Source of the DNA: Oscillospiraceae bacterium
GTDB taxonomy: Bacteria; Bacillota; Clostridia; Oscillospirales; Acutalibacteraceae
Assembly (NCBI GenBank): GCA_015065605.1
Contig: SVPZ01000016.1
Coordinates: 1-57,380, forward strand
Reading direction: 5' to 3'
DNA length: 57,380 nt
Of the stretch, positions 16,663 to 23,357 are shown one piece after another. How positions within the stretch are numbered: the first letter of the stretch is position 1; every line of letters starts with the position of its first letter. The position numbers and the translations under genes are program-made. A model generated the notes under the pieces. That model was not told the origin of the DNA. It made no database searches and saw only the letters and a list, made by a program, of their open reading frames with translations.

Positions 16663-17535
16663 ATGCGCAACAAAAAAATCCGTATTACCATACTCTTAGC
16701 GATTGTTATCCTTTTGCTTGGTGGTTTGTTGGTAATAGGTGTTTTTCAGCTTACCCCGCATATTCAAAGTGCCAAACTTTGCAGTATGATCAATGCAGGT
16801 AGTACGGAAAGTGCCATTGAATACATAGAAAAAGTTGCAGATGTCAACGAATATTCTGCGCCATTGTGGATTCGGCGTATCTTGAATATGGTGGAAGATG
16901 ATTTAGACTTACCACTAGTAATCGCTTGCAGAGAAGGTGATATGCAGGTGGCAAAAGCGCTTCTGGAGCACGGTGCTGACCCCAATCTCTATTTGGACGG
17001 AAATTGGAGCCCGATGGAAGCAACCTTCATTTCCAACAAGCCTGACCGACTGGCTATTGCTAAACTGTTGATCCAATACGGTGCAGATGTAGATGCCTAT
17101 GGCGGTCACATGTCTGGATTGTTCCATCAGCTACTCCTCTATTCGTATTCTTCAAGTGATACGAACGAAGAATTAAAAGAGCAAGAAGAATGTGTTTTGT
17201 TTTTGTTAAGCAGTGGTGCCAGTCCTATCGACGATAATGGTGATACGATCATGCACTATGTATGCCGTTCTAATCATGTCGATTTTATCAGCACGCTGAC
17301 TGCGGATTACGGTGAGTTGCTGGATTATAGAAATCATCAGAACGAAACGCCATTAATGTGGGCGATTGTCGGAAAAAGCGAAGATGCAGTTGCCTTTCTT
17401 TTAACTCACAGTGTAGATGTAAAAGCAACCGATGTTAACGGAAAATCCGTATTGGATTATGCACTAGAAAGTGAGAATCAGCGCATTATCGATTTAATAA
17501 CCGCCGCAAGCGATTCGGATTCAAATGTAAACTAG
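16663..17535 (+). CDS. Membrane-anchored ankyrin-repeat protein
   Basis: 290 residues from ATG 16663, preceded by a strong AAAGGAGG. A charged N-terminus (MRNKKIR) is followed by one hydrophobic helix (residues ~8-28), so the protein is membrane-anchored, orientation uncertain. Ankyrin repeats follow: VIACREGDMQVAKALLEHGADPN (split here as VIACREGDMQVAK and ALLEHGADPN), AIAKLLIQYGADVDA, CVLFLLSSGASPI and AVAFLLTHSVDVKA with TPLMWAIVGK, four to six units in all. Ankyrin repeats bind other proteins; the target is unknown. Codon use and GC are higher than in the neighbours, and it is bracketed by hairpin arrays, both signs of transfer. Confidence 0.82.
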   Translation: MRNKKIRITILLAIVILLLGGLLVIGVFQLTPHIQSAKLCSMINAGSTESAIEYIEKVADVNEYSAPLWIRRILNMVEDDLDLPLVIACREGDMQVAKALLEHGADPNLYLDGNWSPMEATFISNKPDRLAIAKLLIQYGADVDAYGGHMSGLFHQLLLYSYSSSDTNEELKEQEECVLFLLSSGASPIDDNGDTIMHYVCRSNHVDFISTLTADYGELLDYRNHQNETPLMWAIVGKSEDAVAFLLTHSVDVKATDVNGKSVLDYALESENQRIIDLITAASDSDSNVN

Positions 17536-17646
17536 GCACTCATGTATTTTGCCAAATTCCAATTTGTCGAACGGATAGATGCCATACTTTTGGTCGTTTT
17601 CACCTCCGCTTATACACCGTTTGGTCGCACTTTCGCAACAAAAACG

Positions 17647-17678
17647 CACTTTTGTCTACCGACAAAGGTGACTTTTTT
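17647..17678 (+). terminator. Terminator-like hairpin after the ankyrin gene
   Basis: CACTTTTGTC (17647-17656) pairs with GACAAAGGTG (17661-17670) with one wobble, loop TACC, then a T-run. Core ACTTTTGTCTACC is shared with the tRNA terminator. Confidence 0.6.
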
Positions 17679-17686
17679 CAATGATG

Positions 17687-17860
17687 TTTGCCTTCGGCAA
17701 ATGATGACGGCTTCACCTAATGATGCCGCTGACGCTAATGATGTCGGCTTCGCCTAATGTTTTGTGGCAAACATCACATCATTGCAAAACGAAGTGGAGC
17801 AACATCATATTTGCGAAGCAAATGCATCCTATCGCCGTAGGCGCATATCATCAGCCGAAG
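17687..17860. repeat. Array of short hairpins (right flank)
   Basis: TTTGCC-ttc-GGCAAA (17687-17701), GGC-ttc-GCC (17746-17754), ATTTGC-gaa-GCAAAT (17809-17823) and CGCC-gta-GGCG (17833-17843), with more decayed units between. Linkers AATGATG recur at 17680, 17719 and 17737, and the left-array linker ATATCATCA recurs exactly at 17845-17853. The array is more degenerate than the left one. Non-coding on both strands; the plus-strand frame here has no ribosome site. The 417-bp gap 17536-17952 holds only this array and the two flanking hairpins. Confidence 0.7.
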
Positions 17861-17900
17861 GTTTGCTCGGAATTTTTTTATAAATATTTTCTATAAACAT

Positions 17901-17941
17901 ACAACCCCATGCCTTACCTATTGGTAAAAACATGGGGTTGT
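17901..17941 (-). terminator. Terminator of the TIM-barrel/oxidoreductase operon
   Basis: Perfect 11-bp stem ACAACCCCATG (17901-17911) with CATGGGGTTGT (17931-17941), 12 bases after the stop at 17953. The loop is 19 nt and contains its own TTACC/GGTAA pair. The following T-run is weak. Confidence 0.65.
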
Positions 17942-17952
17942 ATTGCGTATTA

Positions 17953-18816
17953 TTATCCTAAAGCTTTTATTATTTTATTGATATATGTAAGACCTGCTTT
18001 TATACCAAATTCGCAATCCTCTAAGCCTTCGAATTCAAGTGTCAAGTAGCCGTCATATCCTACTCGTTTAAGCGCTTTAACGCATTGCATTATAGGTACT
18101 ACACCATGACCGAGTACGGTTCCTCTTACGTAATTACCTATGCGATTTAAATGGAAGCCCTCGGGTTGTTCTTCATTACCGGATTTTATGAGATTATCCT
18201 TAAGATGCACGTTAAAGGCGTAGGTAGCACAGCGACCTACGGCAACAGCCGGCTCTTCCCCTGCTCCCATAAAGTTTCCAATATCAACAAGGAGTCCGAA
18301 ATTTTCTCTTTCGGTAGCGTTTACCAGAGATACTATACGCTCACTGTCCTGGCTAAAAAATCCATGGTTTTCGGTACAGGTGCGAATTCCCTTTGCTTCG
18401 GCGTATTCGGTTATAGCTCTGGCTGCCTTTACGAAGCGGGGCAAAAGATTAGTATATCCAAGATATCCCTTTGGAGGATGAGGAGTAATGTCGTGGCGTA
18501 GAAGCTTTGCACCCAAAACCTCGGCTATATCTACCTTACGGCAAAGACGCTCAATTTCCTTATCAATGTCACCGTCACAGCCATTAAGCAAATCGGCATA
18601 TACTGCGTAGCAGGAAATTTCTATGCCTACTCTGTCGGCTTCGGCTTTAATTTCTTTAGCAAATTCCAATTCGGTTTTTCCCTCGGGAACATAAAGGTCA
18701 ATAAATTCAATAGCCTCAAAACCGTATTCTTTAGCCTTTTCTATTATTGAGAAATGGGTGTGTTTTCCCTCACTTATAAGTCTTTGAAAGCTCCATGCAG
18801 ATACTGCAGATTTCAT
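17953..18816 (-). CDS. Sugar phosphate isomerase/epimerase, xylose-isomerase-like TIM barrel (second)
   Basis: 287 residues from ATG 18816, five bases after GAGGTGA; the longer frame starts at a GTG inside the ribosome site. AP-endonuclease-2/xylose-isomerase-like barrel with the usual metal ligands in order: Glu in RTCTENHG, Asp in LLVDIGNFMG, His in NVHLKDN and Glu in LTLEFEGLE. The family includes epimerases, isomerases and dehydratases of sugars and keto-sugars. It follows its sister gene, whose stop lies inside this gene's ribosome site, so translation is coupled. Confidence 0.82.
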   Translation of the reverse strand: MKSAVSAWSFQRLISEGKHTHFSIIEKAKEYGFEAIEFIDLYVPEGKTELEFAKEIKAEADRVGIEISCYAVYADLLNGCDGDIDKEIERLCRKVDIAEVLGAKLLRHDITPHPPKGYLGYTNLLPRFVKAARAITEYAEAKGIRTCTENHGFFSQDSERIVSLVNATERENFGLLVDIGNFMGAGEEPAVAVGRCATYAFNVHLKDNLIKSGNEEQPEGFHLNRIGNYVRGTVLGHGVVPIMQCVKALKRVGYDGYLTLEFEGLEDCEFGIKAGLTYINKIIKALG

Positions 18817-18821
18817 ATTTT

Positions 18822-19658
18822 TCACCTCATATTTTCTATTTTATTAATTATAGTTTCAAGATAATTCTTTGCTTTTATAATATCTCCGTCACGGTCAGGG
18901 CGATTGTACATTTCATGTTCAATTACAATATCGCCGGTATATCCCGCTTTTTTTACTTGAAGAAAAAGCCGTTCAAAATCAACCTTACCTTCGCCGATAG
19001 GTGCCTGTTTGCCTTCGGTTTCACCGAAAACGGCAGGTACACCGTCCTTGGCATGAAGTCCGAAAAGCTTTGTGCCAAGATAATCCATAGCATCGTTGGG
19101 ATTTCCTCTGCCACAGGTTATAAAATTTGCAGGATCAAAGTTTACCCCAACATTTCCCGTACCAATCTCGGTTATCATTTTACCAAGAGTATATGGTAGC
19201 TCCTCGCCTGTCTCAAAGGCAAAGGTTTGACCTCTTTTTTTAAGCTCTGCGCAAAGCTCTTTTAAAGCTTTTATTACTCCGATATGACCTTCCGCTTCAG
19301 GATCATCAGGAATATATCCGGTATGCGAAACAATGCTCATTACCCCAAGGTCATAGGCAAACTTTGCGCCTTTTTTAAGATCTTCAAGTCGTTTAGCACG
19401 GTATTTCTTTGGCACAAGGCCCAAAGAAGCGTACTTTTCATCGCCTTCCCAGATAACCGGTCCACTCCATCCGCACCAAAAGTCAGTAACAGTAAAGTCA
19501 AGCTCAGAAATAAGGCTCTTAAGTGCTTCCAGGTTTTCCGGAGTGTAAAAATCCATATTCCAGTTTGCAAGCTGACCGAAGCTAAATCCCAAGCTTTTAG
19601 CATGGCGAAGCTTCTGCTCATAGTTTTCGGTTATATCTACTAAAAGTCCAACCTTCAC
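18822..19658 (-). CDS. Sugar phosphate isomerase/epimerase, xylose-isomerase-like TIM barrel (first)
   Basis: 278 residues from a GTG start at 19658 preceded by GAGGAAAA. Same fold as the next gene but clearly diverged: metal ligands Glu in FAFETGEE, Asp in GVNFDPANF, His in FGLHAKDG and Glu in VIEHEMYN. FDPANF followed by HAKDG resembles the group acting on keto-sugars or inositol-type substrates. Middle gene of a three-gene operon after the Gfo/Idh/MocA enzyme (14-bp gap). The pair of barrels with one dehydrogenase suggests oxidise-then-rearrange chemistry on a sugar. Confidence 0.82.
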   Translation of the reverse strand: MKVGLLVDITENYEQKLRHAKSLGFSFGQLANWNMDFYTPENLEALKSLISELDFTVTDFWCGWSGPVIWEGDEKYASLGLVPKKYRAKRLEDLKKGAKFAYDLGVMSIVSHTGYIPDDPEAEGHIGVIKALKELCAELKKRGQTFAFETGEELPYTLGKMITEIGTGNVGVNFDPANFITCGRGNPNDAMDYLGTKLFGLHAKDGVPAVFGETEGKQAPIGEGKVDFERLFLQVKKAGYTGDIVIEHEMYNRPDRDGDIIKAKNYLETIINKIENMR

Positions 19659-19672
19659 TTTATTTTCCTCAC

Positions 19673-20683
19673 TTATGCTAAGGGTTTAACAGGTGCGCCG
19701 TGAGCATCGGCAGATTTTTCCTGAGCCAGCATTACCTTTATAACATTTGCAGACTCTTCGGGAGGACAAATATCAAAGGGAAGATTATTTTCAACACATT
19801 CTACGAAATATTCAAGCTCCGCTCTATAGTCAGATACTGTGATTTTTCTTTCGGTTAAAAGGTTGGTAACAGATTTATCTTCATAGGAAACTGCAACCAA
19901 TTCTTTATTCTCATTCATATCCTGATATACGTAGCCTTTTTCAAAATTTATACGTATGTAACGTTTGTTGTGTTTATTGAATAATATTCCCCAATCGCTC
20001 CAATTGTGTATGAAAAGACCGTCATTGTAGCAGGAATTTGCAGATACTGAGCCGTAGCCCTCAAATTCCTTGTTGCATTCTCTGCCTACAACACTTACAA
20101 ATTCAGGAACACCAAAGAACCAGTTAACTAAGTCGATATTATGTGCTTGAAGGTCGAGCATACAGCCACCTGAACGGTTACGGTCGGCAAACCAATTTTC
20201 CCAGCCCCATTCAGGTGTTCCGTCTGCAGCACAGAAGAAAGCGGAAACAGGCTTGCCAAAGCTACCGTCTTCAATAAACTTCTTCATAATACGTCTTTCG
20301 TCTGTGAAACGGCAACAATGAGCAACCATAAGACGCTTGCCGGTTTTTTTAGAGCAAGCAATCATTTTTTCGCAGTCCTCAACTGTAAGAGCCATAGGTT
20401 TTTCGCAAAGAACGTGAAGACCTGCTTCCATTGCCTTTATTGCATATTCTGCGTGTAAAAAGGTAGGAAGACAAATAAGCACCATATCCAGTTCTTTTTC
20501 ATTCTTCAAAAGTTCATCAAAATCGGTATAAAATCTTTCACCCTTACATTTTGACTCTGTTTCTCCTCTTACGTCACAGGTAGCAACAAGCTCAATGCTT
20601 GAGCCTTCTTCCTTAAGACTGTCAAAACTTCTTCTATGGGCATTATTTCCAATCCAACCATTACCTAAAAGTGCTACTTTCAT
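19673..20683 (-). CDS. Gfo/Idh/MocA family NAD(P)-dependent sugar oxidoreductase
   Basis: 336 residues. Classical Rossmann loop G7-x-G9-x-x-G12 and EKP at 94-96, then a substrate domain containing GGCMLDLQAHNIDLVNWFFG, where the conserved Asp and His of the family active site lie (motif cited in parts: GGCMLDLQAHN). First gene of an operon with two xylose-isomerase-like barrels. Divergent from an AraC regulator over overlapping promoters. Probably creates a keto-sugar for the barrels to process (inference). Confidence 0.87.
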   Translation of the reverse strand: MKVALLGNGWIGNNAHRRSFDSLKEEGSSIELVATCDVRGETESKCKGERFYTDFDELLKNEKELDMVLICLPTFLHAEYAIKAMEAGLHVLCEKPMALTVEDCEKMIACSKKTGKRLMVAHCCRFTDERRIMKKFIEDGSFGKPVSAFFCAADGTPEWGWENWFADRNRSGGCMLDLQAHNIDLVNWFFGVPEFVSVVGRECNKEFEGYGSVSANSCYNDGLFIHNWSDWGILFNKHNKRYIRINFEKGYVYQDMNENKELVAVSYEDKSVTNLLTERKITVSDYRAELEYFVECVENNLPFDICPPEESANVIKVMLAQEKSADAHGAPVKPLA

Positions 20684-20734
20684 ATCAAACTTTCCTTTCC
20701 GGTTTCAATTTTGATGATTAATTTTATTTCAACA

Positions 20735-20763
20735 TTGACAATCACCATTTTTAATTATAGAAT
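20735..20763 (+). promoter_or_regulatory. Promoter of the AraC gene at 20832
   Basis: -35 TTGACA (20735-20740), 17-bp spacer, -10 TAGAAT (20758-20763). Its -10 overlaps the -10 of the opposing promoter. Confidence 0.65.
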
Positions 20764-20787
20764 AAAAACAAGCTATAACAAGCGTAT
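20754..20787 (-). promoter_or_regulatory. Operon promoter with 10-bp-phased direct repeat
   Basis: Minus strand: -35 TTGTTA (20781-20776), 16-bp spacer, -10 TATAAT (20759-20754). ACAAGC occurs at 20768-20773 and 20778-20783, exactly one helical turn apart, covering the -35; a plausible AraC half-site pair. Confidence 0.55.
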
Positions 20788-20831
20788 TATTGATTAAAAT
20801 TTTCACTATATTGATATTCCGAGGTAAGATT

Positions 20832-21641
20832 ATGTCCAACCACGTTTATGAATACCATTTAGATATTCGAAAAGATAAACTTTGCCCTTTTAAGGTAAAA
20901 ATGGTAAGCAATTATTCAGTATACTCCTGTAACTGGCATGAAAATATTGAAATTATTTACGTTACCGAAGGTAGCGGCAAAATGCAATACGGAAATAAGG
21001 AGCTCGATTTTACGGCTGGTGAAATTATAGTAGTAAATTCGGGAGAGCTTCACCGACTATACAGTGATAAGGATATTAACTATTATTATCTTTTGATAGA
21101 TGAAAGCTTTTGTGCAGAAAACGGTATATCCACAGTTAACTATTTTTTTACTCCTAAGTTTCAGTCTGAGAAAAGCAAATCTCTTTACCAAAAGGTTGTA
21201 GATAAATACGCTGAATACGAAAAAAGTCATTCTAAACTGCGTGTTGCAATGCTTCGAATGGCGGTACTTGAGTTACTTATAGATATATGCGAAAATCACG
21301 TAGAGCTGGAAATTACCAATAACAGTGTTAATTGCGAAAAGTACATAAAGAAAGCTATCGGTTATATCGAACATCATTATAACCAAACCATAACGCTTGA
21401 AACGTTGGCTAATGAATGCGGTATTACAAAGCATCATCTTGCCAGAGAATTTAAAAAATATACAGGTCAAACAATTATCACTCACCTTAACAAAACAAGG
21501 TGTAAAAACGCTGAGGTTTGCCTTGATGAGGGAATGTCGGTAACCGAAACTGCAATGGAATGCGGTTTTGAAAGCATTTCTTATTTTTCCCGCACATATA
21601 AAAAATTAATTGGTCACTCTCCTTCGTTAAATAAAAAATAA
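20832..21641 (+). CDS. AraC-family transcriptional regulator
   Basis: 269 residues from ATG 20832 preceded by GAGGT; the longer frame to 20790 lacks a ribosome site. N-terminal cupin sensor (WHENIEIIYVTEGSG near residues 32-46, HRLYSD later), C-terminal helix-turn-helix pair (ECGITKHHLAREFKKYTGQ and ECGFESISYFSRTYKK). Divergent from the oxidoreductase/TIM-barrel operon, which it probably controls. Ends at a bidirectional terminator shared with the SGNH gene. Confidence 0.88.
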   Translation: MSNHVYEYHLDIRKDKLCPFKVKMVSNYSVYSCNWHENIEIIYVTEGSGKMQYGNKELDFTAGEIIVVNSGELHRLYSDKDINYYYLLIDESFCAENGISTVNYFFTPKFQSEKSKSLYQKVVDKYAEYEKSHSKLRVAMLRMAVLELLIDICENHVELEITNNSVNCEKYIKKAIGYIEHHYNQTITLETLANECGITKHHLAREFKKYTGQTIITHLNKTRCKNAEVCLDEGMSVTETAMECGFESISYFSRTYKKLIGHSPSLNKK

Positions 21642-21670
21642 ACCATAATAATTAAAGACACAAAATTTTA

Positions 21671-21702
21671 AAAAAAGACAAGTCTTACGACTTGTCTTTT
21701 TT
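21671..21702. terminator. Bidirectional terminator
   Basis: 14-bp perfect stem AAAAAAGACAAGTC (21671-21684) with GACTTGTCTTTTTT (21689-21702), loop TTAC, between convergent genes. Confidence 0.85.
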
Positions 21703-23222
21703 TATTTTTCTATTGTTGCAACAATTATTTGAGCGGTTGTTTTTGCCCAGAAATCGTTAGCGTGATTTATGTTATTACTAAGATAATCTTCGCAGTCTTT
21801 ACTCTTAAGCGCCTCAATCCAGAAAGGCGTTGCTTTCGCTACTACGCAGTTTTCATAACGTGAAGCAATATCGCAAAGCACGTCCTGAAGTTTAAGCAGA
21901 TTTTCGTGGTAATCCCTATAAATATACGTTCTTTCATTATTTATTTTTCCCGAAACAAGAACTATAAGAGCGTTGGGATAAAGTCTTTTGAAATCTGCAA
22001 CCATACTTTCATTGGAATCGAGAAAGGACTCGGGTTTCGTTCTTGCGTCGTTGCCCATAAATTTAAGGAAAATTATATCGGGAACAATTTTTTTGCCGTA
22101 ATATTTATTCATAAACTCGATTCTTGGCAGAAGGCTTTTTTTACCCCAAGCTGCACCCGTACCGCCGTTAGCAATATTATAAAAGTTAACCTTATTGCCG
22201 TTACCGTATCTTTTAACCATTTCATTGGTTGCCTGTTCAAAGAAAGGTACTGCACAAATACCGTCGCAGGTTTCTTTTCTTAACGTCACCTGATATTCTC
22301 CGTTTTCGTCGGGTTCTCTGCTAAAAAGTTCATAATTTTTCAGCATACCCGTTGAACTGCAACCCGTTGCGGTAGAAGCGCCGAAAACAAGCGCGTTTAT
22401 ATCATCACCCGAAGCGAGTTTTTCGTAAAAATATTTAACTCTGTCACTCTGATTATCGGGTTTTTCGGGACAAAATCCCTCTTCACCCAAATCTGCCCAC
22501 GTTTTAGAATGTGTATAGGTCACGTAAAGGGTACATTTTTCGTGATAAGCGTCATAAATAAGGTTAAGTCCTTTATCACCTTTTTCAACGGTTGTGTACC
22601 AGGAAGCCGCTTTGCCCGAAGTGCCTACGTTAAGTGCAGGGTCAAAGTAAGAGTCTTCCTCATTTGCAGAAACGGTAAAATTCCCCTTCCAGCAAGGACA
22701 GTTTCCGCCCTCAATAAATATTAACTTTCCGTTTTCAACCTTAAAGTCAACGCCTGAAACGTACCATTTATCAAGATTATTATTACGAACCGAAATAATC
22801 TCATCAATGGGGAAAAGCAGTTTCTTTTCCTTTTGCACTATACCGTCAGCCGAATCGGCAAACATTACAGCCTCGTGGTAAACGGTATCACCTTCCCAAA
22901 CAGGTTTCATAAACACTTCAGGGTTATATGCGGTTAAATCTTCCCCGTTTAAGCCTACTCCAACCTTATGATTTTGACCAACCGTCAAGCCTAGTGCATC
23001 TACCGTTAAAACTCCGTTTTCAGTAACGGTTATCGTATAAATAAAATCGGTTGCCTTTACTTCACAACCGTTATACTTAATAATAGGCGTAACCTTATTG
23101 TCACACAATGCTTTAAATGAAATTACTTCGTTTAAGGAAAGATTTTCGAAGCTTTTTTCACCGATGCTTTCAAGTCTTACCGCTTCGTTTAAATACTCAA
23201 TTTTAATTAATATGTTATTCAC
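21702..23222 (-). CDS. SGNH/GDSL-hydrolase-like carbohydrate esterase
   Basis: 506 residues from GTG 23222, which stands 8 bases after AGGAG; the ATG at 23288 has no ribosome site. Residues 1-260 are beta-rich and unrecognised. The SGNH-like part follows: block I FGASTATG with the candidate Ser, a Gly block GGTGAAWG, block III MGNDAR with Asn, and near the C-terminus NNINHANDFW with the candidate His of block V. The usual GDS is replaced by GAS. No signal peptide. It faces a GH116 gene across a palindromic operator, so deacylation of a glycan before glycosidase action is likely. The block V Asp is not in the standard position. Confidence 0.68.
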   Translation of the reverse strand: MNNILIKIEYLNEAVRLESIGEKSFENLSLNEVISFKALCDNKVTPIIKYNGCEVKATDFIYTITVTENGVLTVDALGLTVGQNHKVGVGLNGEDLTAYNPEVFMKPVWEGDTVYHEAVMFADSADGIVQKEKKLLFPIDEIISVRNNNLDKWYVSGVDFKVENGKLIFIEGGNCPCWKGNFTVSANEEDSYFDPALNVGTSGKAASWYTTVEKGDKGLNLIYDAYHEKCTLYVTYTHSKTWADLGEEGFCPEKPDNQSDRVKYFYEKLASGDDINALVFGASTATGCSSTGMLKNYELFSREPDENGEYQVTLRKETCDGICAVPFFEQATNEMVKRYGNGNKVNFYNIANGGTGAAWGKKSLLPRIEFMNKYYGKKIVPDIIFLKFMGNDARTKPESFLDSNESMVADFKRLYPNALIVLVSGKINNERTYIYRDYHENLLKLQDVLCDIASRYENCVVAKATPFWIEALKSKDCEDYLSNNINHANDFWAKTTAQIIVATIEK

Positions 23223-23241
23223 ATTATCAACTCCTAAAACT

Positions 23242-23269
23242 ATTATACAATTAAAAACGTAAAAGTAAA
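23242..23269 (-). promoter_or_regulatory. Promoter of the SGNH gene
   Basis: Minus strand: -35 TTTACT (23269-23264), 16-bp spacer, -10 TATAAT (23247-23242), 20 bp upstream of GTG 23222. Confidence 0.55.
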
Positions 23270-23289
23270 GATTTTTTTCGTTTTTCATT

Positions 23290-23307
23290 CCGTGTAAATT
23301 GACACGG
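23290..23307. promoter_or_regulatory. Palindromic operator over the GH116 -35
   Basis: CCGTGT (23290-23295) and ACACGG (23302-23307) are perfect inverted arms with a 6-bp centre. They cover the -35 TTGACA, so a bound protein would block the plus-strand promoter. No regulator gene is adjacent. Confidence 0.6.
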
Positions 23308-23327
23308 GATACTGTTAAGGTTATATT
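23299..23327 (+). promoter_or_regulatory. Promoter of the GH116 gene
   Basis: Consensus -35 TTGACA (23299-23304), 17-bp spacer, -10 TATATT (23322-23327), 30 bp upstream of ATG 23358. Confidence 0.8.
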
Positions 23328-23357
23328 TAAAGTATAAAAACAATACGAGGTGTAGTT

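Noticed and set aside
17542..17757. 71-residue plus-strand ORF
   Set aside because: No ribosome site, composition of the hairpin array, ends inside repeats.
16271..17900. Integrase-type island with duplicated tRNA 3' end
   Set aside because: No second copy of the tRNA-Leu 3' end and no integrase or transposase in the interval.
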